DNA from: Candidatus Atribacteria bacterium
GTDB taxonomy: Bacteria; Atribacterota; Atribacteria; Atribacterales; Atribacteraceae
Assembly: GCA_026390275.1 (NCBI GenBank)
Contig: JAPLGF010000184.1
Coordinates: 1 to 11,733 of the forward strand
Length of the DNA: 11,733 bases
Reading direction: 5' to 3'
Positions 1 to 5,649 of the stretch are shown here, one piece after another. Numbering within the stretch: position 1 is the stretch's first letter; each line of letters opens with the position of its first letter. A program made the position numbers and the translations under genes. The notes beneath the pieces were generated by a model that made no database searches, was not told where the DNA came from, and worked only from the letters and a program-made list of their open reading frames with translations.

Positions 1-1362
1 TATCTGCTGGACCAAATTGGAGAGCTACTGGGCATTATGGCTGATTTGAAGCGTTGCTTTCCGGATACCTATCGGCAAATCCAGTCCCTGGCCTATTACC
101 TGATTCTAGAGGAGAACAATCCGCTCAGCCGCTTTCCCAAATGGTCAGCGCTCCATAAACATCCCTATGGCCGAGATATCCCTTCCCAGCGATCGAGTGA
201 GCTGTTCGCCTCGATCACCGCAGCAGCCCGGGAACAGTTCTTCCGTCTGCAAGGCAAGCGCCGAGTGGAACAAGAATACTGGGCTTATGACATCACCTCC
301 CTATCCAGCTATTCCGCCTGCCTCAGGCAAGTGAAGTACGGGGTCAATCGGGAGCACGATCCCCTCCCTCAAATCAATCTGGCGCTGCTCTTTGGAGAAC
401 AGTCCAACCTGCCCTTCTATTACCGGAAGCTGGCCGGGAATATCCCTGATGTCCAGACCATCAAACATCTCCTGGCCGATCTGGATTTCCTGGCCTACCA
501 AAAAGTCAAACTGGTGATGGATCGCGGGTTTTACAGCGAAGCCAATGTCAATGGCCTATTCAAGCACCACCTGAAGTTTCTGATGGCCACCAAGGTGGGG
601 TTGAAATTTATCAAGACTGAACTGGATAAGGTCCGGGCAACTATTCGAACCTGGACCGATTACAGTCAAACCTATGACCTGTACGCCACCTCAACCCTCA
701 TCGCCTGGCCGTATACCCAAGAGCGTCCGTACAAAGGGGACCAGCTTACTGGCGAGCGCCGCCTGTATGTGCACCTCTACTACAACAGCGAACAAGCGAG
801 CGAAGATGAAAGGCGCCATAACATCCTGCTGATGACCCTGCAGGATGAGTTAGAGCGGGGGCAGTGCCACCCGGATCACGAGCAATCATATGCCAAGTAT
901 TTCGACCTTCACTCCACCCCGGTGCGGGGAATCAAAGTGGTGGCCAAGCAAGCGGCCATCGATGAAGCAAGGAAGAATTACGGCTATTTTGCCTTGATCA
1001 GTAATGAGGTGAAAGATCCCATTGAAGCGCTGGAGCTCTACCGGAATAAAGACCTGGTTGAGAAGGCCTTTGGGAACCTCAAAGAACGCTTAAATCTTCG
1101 TCGAGCCCTGGTCTCTTCCGAGCTGAGCCTGGATGGAAAGCTGTTCGTTGAATTCATTGCTTTGATCTATCTGTCCTATGTGAAAAAGAAGATGCAAGAG
1201 GGGAATCTTTTCAAAAAGTATACCATGCAGAGCCTGCTTGATGAGTTTGATGTCATTGAATGCTTTGAACAGCCAGGAAGTGAAAGACGCTGGGGGGAAA
1301 TGACCAAGCTGCAGATCGAGCTTTACTCTGCAATGGGAATCACGCCTCCCTCGTTACAATAG
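1..1362 (+). CDS. IS1634-like (IS4 superfamily) DDE transposase, 5'-truncated by the window edge
   Basis: This is a cut-and-paste transposase that would bind its element's inverted repeats and catalyse strand transfer with a metal-binding DDE triad. The frame is open from base 1, before the first ATG at 37, so the true N-terminus lies outside the window; family members are usually about 550-600 residues and 453 are visible. Counting from the ATG at 37, the triad is seen as D85 (YDITSLSSYS), D162 (LVMDRGFYSE) and E342. E342 lies in a Y-x2-K-x3-E-x6-K block (LYRNKDLVEKAFGNLKERL), the IS4 YREK signature with K in place of R. The C-terminal part is a helical tail ending at a TAG. The gene is G+C richer than the transketolase genes downstream. 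Assignment to the IS1634 group rather than another IS4 group rests on the motif style; the DDE transposase call itself is firm. Confidence 0.9.
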   Translation, partial: YLLDQIGELLGIMADLKRCFPDTYRQIQSLAYYLILEENNPLSRFPKWSALHKHPYGRDIPSQRSSELFASITAAAREQFFRLQGKRRVEQEYWAYDITSLSSYSACLRQVKYGVNREHDPLPQINLALLFGEQSNLPFYYRKLAGNIPDVQTIKHLLADLDFLAYQKVKLVMDRGFYSEANVNGLFKHHLKFLMATKVGLKFIKTELDKVRATIRTWTDYSQTYDLYATSTLIAWPYTQERPYKGDQLTGERRLYVHLYYNSEQASEDERRHNILLMTLQDELERGQCHPDHEQSYAKYFDLHSTPVRGIKVVAKQAAIDEARKNYGYFALISNEVKDPIEALELYRNKDLVEKAFGNLKERLNLRRALVSSELSLDGKLFVEFIALIYLSYVKKKMQEGNLFKKYTMQSLLDEFDVIECFEQPGSERRWGEMTKLQIELYSAMGITPPSLQ

Positions 1363-1377
1363 TTCGGGAAGGTAGGA
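1..1377 (+). mobile_element. Right-hand part of an IS1634-like insertion sequence
   Basis: The element comprises the transposase gene plus a very short 3' flank. Its right end must fall between the transposase stop (1362) and about 1380, because from about 1378 the sequence reads as a different protein (DIAEKTLGTNPY). The left end is off the window, so the terminal inverted repeat and target duplication cannot be checked here. The exact right boundary is inferred. Confidence 0.6.
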
Positions 1378-1395
1378 GATATAGCGGAAAAAACA

Positions 1396-1896
1396 TTGGG
1401 AACTAACCCCTATATTTCCGATACCGACGGCGATGGAGTGGGAGATTTGCAGGATGAGGACCCGATATTTTTGGAAAATCCAATTAAAAATAATGCTGAT
1501 CAAGAAGGATTCCAGATAGTAGAGGCATTGGTCGAGAATAATGAAGATCCAATTACAAAAAAGGTTACTGACGATCATTTAGAATTAACCCTGAAAAATA
1601 CCTCTGGCAAAGATTTGTCTGATTTTGAGTTTTACTACACAATAACTGATTTAACAACAAATCAAAAAGAAGCTTATTATGAAAAACTCTTCAACTTTGT
1701 TTTAAAAAGCGGTGATACAAAAACAATTCACTTCGATAATAAAAACGAACCAGATCATTTTACTGAAAATATCAATAGCATGTATCGGGTGAATGATGAT
1801 GCCAAAGTATTCGATATAACAATCAGCACTCCAAACTATAAGGTCGTTACCGTCAAAATCAATAAAGATACAGGTGGCACAGAAAAAGCTGATTAA
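1396..1896 (+). pseudogene. 3' part of a secreted/surface protein with a thrombospondin type 3 repeat, probably IS-interrupted
   Basis: The reading frame is open from base 1363, directly after the transposase stop and in the same frame. The only start-like codon near the beginning is a TTG at 1396 without a convincing ribosome site. The first residues, LGTNPYISDTDGDGVGD, match a thrombospondin type 3/EF-hand-like calcium-binding repeat: D-x-D-x-D-G-x-x-D at 1420-1446, with the usual preceding LGTNP. In known proteins such repeats come in series, which suggests that further repeats were encoded upstream, beyond the inserted element. The remaining ~140 residues look like an immunoglobulin-like or beta-rich C-terminal domain (LELTLKNTSGKDLSDFEFYY) of unknown role, ending in a charged tail. 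The fragment has no signal peptide of its own. I infer a gene cut by the insertion sequence; a functional short protein from the TTG is possible but unlikely. Confidence 0.65.
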
Positions 1897-1974
1897 TGAA
1901 ATTATTTTTTATTGTAAGGTAAATATTTGATTTAAAAAACAACCTTGTCCCTTCTCGATCAGTGAGGGAGTTAA

Positions 1975-2016
1975 GGGAGTTATCTCCAGGGAGTTATCTC
2001 CAGGGAGTTATCTCCG
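1975..2016. repeat. Three tandem 14-bp units (GGGAGTTATCTCCA)
   Basis: Units occupy 1975-1988, 1989-2002 and 2003-2016. The first two are identical and the third differs only in its last base (G for A). A partial copy (GGGAGTTAA) precedes them at 1966-1974. The unit is itself a near-palindrome (GGAG...CTCC). There are no spacers, so this is a short VNTR-like array and not CRISPR. Confidence 0.85.
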
Positions 2017-2028
2017 GTGCCTGGCACC
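2016..2028. repeat. 13-bp perfect palindrome GGTGCCTGGCACC
   Basis: Six-base arms GGTGCC and GGCACC flank a single central T. It directly follows, and shares one base with, the 14-bp tandem repeats. It could be a dispersed repeat end or protein-binding dyad; copy number elsewhere is unknown. It is followed by a short duplication of AAGTTAT (2029-2042). Confidence 0.7.
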
Positions 2029-2041
2029 AAGTTATCAAGTT

Positions 2042-2122
2042 ATGGAGATCAACCCCGGGTATGCCAAGGCCTACTACAACCGGGGGAATGCCTATGATAA
2101 CAAGGGTCTCAGAAAATCATAA
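2042..2122 (+). pseudogene. Orphan single tetratricopeptide (TPR) motif, gene remnant
   Basis: Twenty-six codons from an ATG to a TAA read MEINPGYAKAYYNRGNAYDN followed by KGLRKS. This matches a TPR helix pair closely (INPxYAxAYxNRGxAYxxxG), with the conserved Asn-Pro, Tyr, Ala, Arg-Gly and Gly residues in register. TPR motifs normally occur in arrays of three or more, and the frame upstream runs into the tandem-repeat DNA. The fragment is therefore best read as the leftover of a larger TPR gene whose flanks were lost or rearranged. No ribosome-binding site precedes it and it is unlikely to be made into a functional protein. Confidence 0.6.
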
Positions 2123-2360
2123 ATAACTACTGGTCGCTTTCATCCGGTGTACCCATACAATGGACCACAAATACCTCCGCTAAGAAGAAACACCCCCGCC
2201 ACAGTGCAGGGTAACAGAGTGTACGAATCATTTAACCGAATCAAATGGCTTCGTAGAGCCATTAATTGAGGATTCGTATACAAATGTACCCCCCCCATTT
2301 CTATGCATTATCAAAAAGGGTTGAAAAAAAGAAAGTACGATTGGAAAGAGTTCTTTTCCA
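2123..2360. other. Intergenic stretch with nested inverted repeats and a C8 run
   Basis: No gene is supported here. The visible structure is an outer 8-bp inverted repeat, TACGAATC (2222-2229) with GATTCGTA (2271-2278), enclosing a perfect 7-bp stem, AATGGCT (2244-2250) with AGCCATT (2257-2263), around a 6-base loop. A run of eight C lies at 2289-2296. On the minus strand a short open stretch (about 2115-2225) reads FLAEVFVVHCMGTPDESDQ before a stop, but it has no start or ribosome site. Confidence 0.55.
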
Positions 2361-2366
2361 TATAAT
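2342..2366 (+). promoter_or_regulatory. Candidate -10 (TATAAT) with an adjoining dyad, ahead of the exported protein gene
   Basis: A consensus TATAAT lies at 2361-2366. Directly upstream is a perfect dyad, TGGAAA (2342-2347), 7-base spacer, TTTCCA (2355-2360), placed where a regulator could overlap the promoter spacer. No good -35 hexamer sits at 16-18 bases, so the promoter call is tentative. A start near 2373 would leave a leader of about 65-70 bases. Confidence 0.35.
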
Positions 2367-2439
2367 CCTTATTTTTTCACTCATCCTCTGTTTTTGTGAT
2401 AAAATTACAAATAATTACCACCATGGGGAGGGGTAGAAC

Positions 2440-3108
2440 ATGAAAAAAATCTTAAGCATTGCGAGTATTGTTGTTATCTTGATTATTGCCATGGTGACAA
2501 TAGCTCTGGCGCAAGAACAATGGCCCACTGTTGAGCTCCCGATCGAGAACCTGGCAAGCCTACCAAAAGAGGAAATTAAAAAGGAGGGGAGTAGCTATCC
2601 GGGTGGTTGGCAGAAATTTTATGGGGATTACAAAATGAAAACCCTGCATTACTTTTCTGGGGATCAGGCTTCACCATTTGATGAGGTTGCCGTCCTTCCT
2701 TTCACCCGGGTATTTTCTTGGGTGGAAGTTCTTATGATTCAAGATCAAAATTTTGAGACCGATCAATATGCCGAAGATTTATTTATCAAAAATGAATATT
2801 ATTTGAATGGACTATTACCTTTTCACGTCGTTCTTGTGAGTAGTAGCCTATCGCTCCTTGACAAAGATCAATTGCGCTTTGTATTCCAGAACAGCACTGG
2901 CACAAAAAAAGACGCTAATATTCATGATTACAATTTAGACGAAACGAAAAAGCCGATATATAGTGCCCAAATTAACTTATTGGCGGACCTTCCCCCGAAT
3001 GCGGAAAAAATTACCTGGTTCAGCCTTCATATTCTCAATAAAGGAGACACGAGAAGAGTAGATATGAGTTGGACGTTCAAGAAAGAAACCACTCCCCCAC
3101 CACAATAG
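2440..3108 (+). CDS. Small exported protein of unknown function
   Basis: The 222-residue product begins with a clear Sec signal peptide: two lysines, a hydrophobic stretch of about 18 residues (ILSIASIVVILIIAMVTIAL) and a probable signal peptidase I site after ALA (residues 22-24), giving a mature chain starting QEQWPT. No lipobox cysteine is present. The mature part of about 198 residues has alternating hydrophobic and charged segments suggestive of a beta-rich domain (FHVVLVSSSLSLLDKDQLRF; KITWFSLHILNKGDTRRVDM) and ends in a Pro-rich tail (TTPPPQ). I recognise no family. The ATG at 2440 is preceded by a strong ribosome site, GGGGAGGGG, at 2425-2433, which supports this start. It stands alone, with remnant-bearing non-coding DNA on both sides. 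It probably acts outside the cytoplasmic membrane. Confidence 0.8.
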   Translation: MKKILSIASIVVILIIAMVTIALAQEQWPTVELPIENLASLPKEEIKKEGSSYPGGWQKFYGDYKMKTLHYFSGDQASPFDEVAVLPFTRVFSWVEVLMIQDQNFETDQYAEDLFIKNEYYLNGLLPFHVVLVSSSLSLLDKDQLRFVFQNSTGTKKDANIHDYNLDETKKPIYSAQINLLADLPPNAEKITWFSLHILNKGDTRRVDMSWTFKKETTPPPQ

Positions 3109-3392
3109 TTTGGTCGATAACACCTATTACTCCTGTGGACGGTTTAGCCTGAAATAACTGAAAAAAATATGCCACTTTTGCTGTTTTTCCCTATAGGGAA
3201 GTGTTTCCGTCACTCAATACTTAAAACGAATAACCATAAGCCCGGGGGTTTGGAATAAGAAAAATCATCCCTTCCCATATAAGCATTTAAGACCGGTTCA
3301 TGAGCACTTTCAAAAATCAGGTTCCTCTTTAATCTAATCGATGGGGGTTACCCTCTCAATGAGAAAAAGCTATTTTGGACAGACGTGTCATT
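3109..3392. other. Intergenic region without a recognisable gene
   Basis: No coding frame is supported. The one clear structure is a perfect 14-bp palindrome, TTCCCTATAGGGAA (3187-3200), about 80 bases after the stop of the exported protein gene. It lacks a following T tract, so it is not a classical terminator; a protein-binding dyad is equally possible. Confidence 0.5.
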
Positions 3393-3401
3393 TGATATAA
3401 T
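3375..3401 (+). promoter_or_regulatory. Candidate extended -10 promoter
   Basis: TGATATAAT at 3393-3401 is a perfect extended -10 (TG-N-TATAAT). A -35-like TTGGAC lies at 3375-3380 with a 15-base spacer, which an extended -10 can tolerate. It points toward the degraded reading frame at 3470 and the transketolase operon and may now drive the operon through the remnant. This is inferred from sequence only. Confidence 0.4.
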
Positions 3402-3469
3402 TAAATTGGCTTACTCCCCTTATAAGAATTGCCCCTTCGTGTGTAAATGCTGACGAGGAAGCTATTTAA

Positions 3470-3577
3470 TTAAAGCACGGTCTTGAAGTGATGGGTATTC
3501 CACATGACGAAGATGGAATTAATCCAGATTTCCGTCCTGAAATAAATGACAGGTTTAAAAAAGCATTTGGTATTTGA
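3470..3577 (+). pseudogene. Remnant of a gene 3' end (about 35 codons)
   Basis: Reading to a TGA at 3575-3577, the frame gives LKHGLEVMGIPHDEDGINPD and then FRPEINDRFKKAFGI, a protein-like, amphipathic C-terminus. Upstream in the same frame are a TAA (3467-3469) and more coding-like residues (VNADEEAI), so an intact gene appears to have decayed. There is no start codon with a ribosome site. I do not recognise the family. The position just ahead of the transketolase operon suggests it was the preceding gene in the same unit. Confidence 0.4.
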
Positions 3578-3647
3578 TTATTAAATAAAGCTATTAACAT
3601 TGTTTGTATTATCGAAAATTAATATAGTATCAAAACAGGAGGTCAAT

Positions 3648-4499
3648 ATGAAAAGCGATTCTTCAATCGTAAGAGAGTTGGAAAAAAAATCGTATGAAAT
3701 GCGTCTGAAAACAGCAATAATGGCTGAAGAATATGGTGGAGGCTGTCATTATGGCGGCTGTTTTTCCATTGCAGAAGTATTAACAGCCTTGTATTTTAAT
3801 ATTCTAAATATTTATCCGGAAAACCCGAAACATCCAGAAAGAGATCGGGTCGTTCTCAGCGCCGGGCATAAAGATGCAATATATTGTGTCATATTAGCGG
3901 AAAAAGGTTTTGTCCCGAAAGAATGGCTGCATACATATAATAAACTGGATAGTCATTTAGGAATGCACCCAGATATGAAAAAGATTCCTGGATGTGATAT
4001 GAGTACCGGTTCATTAGGACATGGATTATCAGTTGCAGTTGGGATGGCATTGAGTGGAAAATTAGATAAAAGTGATTATAAAGTTTTTGTTATTTTGGGA
4101 GATGGGGAGCTTCAAGAAGGCTCAATTTGGGAAGCTGCTATGGCAGCATCCCATTATAAATTAGATAATATTATAGTATTTGTAGATAGAAATATGTTGG
4201 AATTTGATGGAGAAACTGAAAAGATAATGGCACTAGAACCACTTAAAGAAAAATGGCAAGCATTTGGATGGAATACCAAAGAAATAGATGGCCACAACAT
4301 TAGAGAAATATTAGATGCATATGAAAGTTGTTTAGAAAAAAACGATAAGCCAAACGTTATTATAGCCAATACAACTAAGGGGAAGGGCGTTTCTTTTATG
4401 GAAAATAATTGGAAGTGGCATTATGGTGGAATGAATAGTGAACAAGAAGAAAAGGCATTAAAAGAGTTAGAGAAAAAAATTAATGAATATTCTATGTGA
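3648..4499 (+). CDS. Transketolase, N-terminal (TPP/PP-domain) subunit
   Basis: This is one half of a split transketolase. The enzyme moves a two-carbon ketol unit between sugar phosphates in the non-oxidative pentose phosphate pathway in the cytoplasm, using thiamine diphosphate and a divalent metal. This subunit binds the diphosphate end. Visible motifs are CHYGGCFS (about 32-39), LSAGHKDA, GSLGHGLSVAVGMAL with the conserved His, and the GDG...N cofactor motif, starting GDGELQEGSIWEA at residue 151 and ending VDRN with Asn 182. The 283-residue length is normal for stand-alone N-terminal subunits. I chose the ATG at 3648 because a perfect AGGAGGT (3637-3643) lies 4 bases upstream; the TTG at 3600 would bury that site and add 16 unconserved residues. 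The partner gene starts 11 bases after the stop. Coding DNA is A+T richer than the neighbouring genes. A divergent relative acting on other sugars cannot be excluded. Confidence 0.93.
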   Translation: MKSDSSIVRELEKKSYEMRLKTAIMAEEYGGGCHYGGCFSIAEVLTALYFNILNIYPENPKHPERDRVVLSAGHKDAIYCVILAEKGFVPKEWLHTYNKLDSHLGMHPDMKKIPGCDMSTGSLGHGLSVAVGMALSGKLDKSDYKVFVILGDGELQEGSIWEAAMAASHYKLDNIIVFVDRNMLEFDGETEKIMALEPLKEKWQAFGWNTKEIDGHNIREILDAYESCLEKNDKPNVIIANTTKGKGVSFMENNWKWHYGGMNSEQEEKALKELEKKINEYSM

Positions 4500-4510
4500 G
4501 GTGAAGAACT

Positions 4511-5482
4511 ATGGCAGAAAAGGTTAATCAAGCATGGACCTTTGCGGATGTTGCTCGATTAAGTGATAGAGAAATCTATGGTAAAACCCTTGTTTCTTTG
4601 GGAACTACTAATAAAAATATCGTTGTTTTAGGATCAGACCTTATGTATTCAAATCGAACCAGTGATTTCTTAGAAAAATTTCCAGAAAGAGCATTTAATT
4701 TTGGAGTAGCTGAGCAGAACATGATGGGTGCAGCAGCAGGGTTTGCTACATGTGGAAAAATAGCTTTTGTAAGCACATTTGCAGCTTTTGCCAGTATGCG
4801 AGCCTGTGAACAAGTTAGAACAGATATTTGTTATCCAAACTTAAATGTAAAAATTGTTGCAACCCATAGTGGTCTAACCATGGGTTCTGGTGGAACGACC
4901 CATCATGCAACTGAGGATCTAGCCATTGTAAGAAGTTTTGCAAACATGACGGTAATTGTACCAGCCGATGCTATTGAAACAGAAAAAGCAGTTAGAGCTG
5001 CTGTTGAACAAGAAGGACCGGTATATATAAGACTTGGTAGAGCTGCTGAGAGGTTAGTTTTTCAAAATGGATATCCATATGATTTTAAAATTGGTAGGGC
5101 TATAACTTTGAAAAGCGGGAAAGATGTTACATTGATTGCGACAGGATTGGAGGTATACGAGTCAATAATTGCTTCGGATATACTGGGAAAAAAAGGGATT
5201 GATGTAGGTGTTATCAACATGCACACAATTAAGCCAATTGATCAAGAGACAATAATTAATGTTGCTCAGAGTTCAAAGTTGTTGGTTACCGTTGAAGAAC
5301 ATACCGTTATTGGTGGGTTAGGTTCGGCTGTATGCGAAGTCGTTTCTGAAAAATGCCCGGTTAGAGTACTAAGAATCGGAATACCCGATGTTTATACTGT
5401 TATAGGATCCCCAGAAGAACTAAAAGATAGATATGGTCTAACCGGTGTTAAGATAGCAGAAAAGATATTAAATATTCTTTAA
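4511..5482 (+). CDS. Transketolase, C-terminal (pyrimidine-domain) subunit
   Basis: This is the second half of the split transketolase and forms the active site together with the upstream product. The Pyr domain covers roughly residues 15-180. It contains the catalytic Glu that activates the thiamine aminopyrimidine, E68 in FGVAEQNMMGAAAG, then the aromatic-rich STFAAFASMRACEQVR and the GTTHHATEDLAIVR block with conserved His-Glu-Asp. The C-terminal transketolase domain follows (about 195-320), with VTLIATGLEVYESI, INMHTIKPID and TVEEHTVIGGLGSAV. At 323 residues it has the usual length for such subunits. The ATG at 4511 is preceded by GAGGTGAAG (4498-4506), which overlaps the stop of the first gene, so the two are probably co-transcribed and translationally coupled. 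The related dxs product is longer and not split, so 1-deoxyxylulose-phosphate synthase is unlikely. Substrate range is not visible. Confidence 0.93.
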   Translation: MAEKVNQAWTFADVARLSDREIYGKTLVSLGTTNKNIVVLGSDLMYSNRTSDFLEKFPERAFNFGVAEQNMMGAAAGFATCGKIAFVSTFAAFASMRACEQVRTDICYPNLNVKIVATHSGLTMGSGGTTHHATEDLAIVRSFANMTVIVPADAIETEKAVRAAVEQEGPVYIRLGRAAERLVFQNGYPYDFKIGRAITLKSGKDVTLIATGLEVYESIIASDILGKKGIDVGVINMHTIKPIDQETIINVAQSSKLLVTVEEHTVIGGLGSAVCEVVSEKCPVRVLRIGIPDVYTVIGSPEELKDRYGLTGVKIAEKILNIL

Positions 5483-5496
5483 ATATGAAGTATTCC

Positions 5497-5512
5497 GTGT
5501 AATTAATTACAC
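5497..5512. repeat. 16-bp perfect palindrome between convergent genes
   Basis: GTGTAATTAATTACAC reads the same on both strands and starts 15 bases after the transketolase stop, followed by TTATTTATT on the plus strand. It may form a weak A+T-rich terminator hairpin for the operon or be a binding dyad. Confidence 0.5.
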
Positions 5513-5565
5513 TTATTTATTCAAATGTTTTCCTGCATCCCCGATTTAGAATTGTTTTGGGGGTA

Positions 5566-5602
5566 CCATCCACGGCGCGGGGCACACCCACGCCGTGGAT
5601 GG
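5566..5602. repeat. Perfect 12-bp inverted repeat with 13-base loop
   Basis: The arms CCATCCACGGCG (5566-5577) and CGCCGTGGATGG (5591-5602) are exactly complementary around the loop CGGGGCACACCCA. It is much richer in G+C than its surroundings. It lies 48 bases beyond the stop of the minus-strand PLAT gene and in the convergent gap, so it could end transcription from either side. No T tract follows in either direction, which is why I do not call it an intrinsic terminator. A mobile palindromic repeat is the main alternative. Confidence 0.7.
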
Positions 5603-5649
5603 AAATTGGGTTGGACGAAGGAAAGATAGTTTCCAGTGAATTTACAGGT

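Noticed and set aside
301..501. Minus-strand open frame of 66 codons inside the transposase gene
   Set aside because: It is antisense to the conserved DDE transposase and has no ribosome site or protein-family character.
1966..2016. CRISPR array
   Set aside because: The units are only 14 bp, directly adjacent and without spacers.
3600..3647. TTG at 3600 as the start of the transketolase N-terminal subunit
   Set aside because: The perfect AGGAGGT at 3637-3643 fits the ATG at 3648, and the extra residues do not resemble the family's N-terminus.
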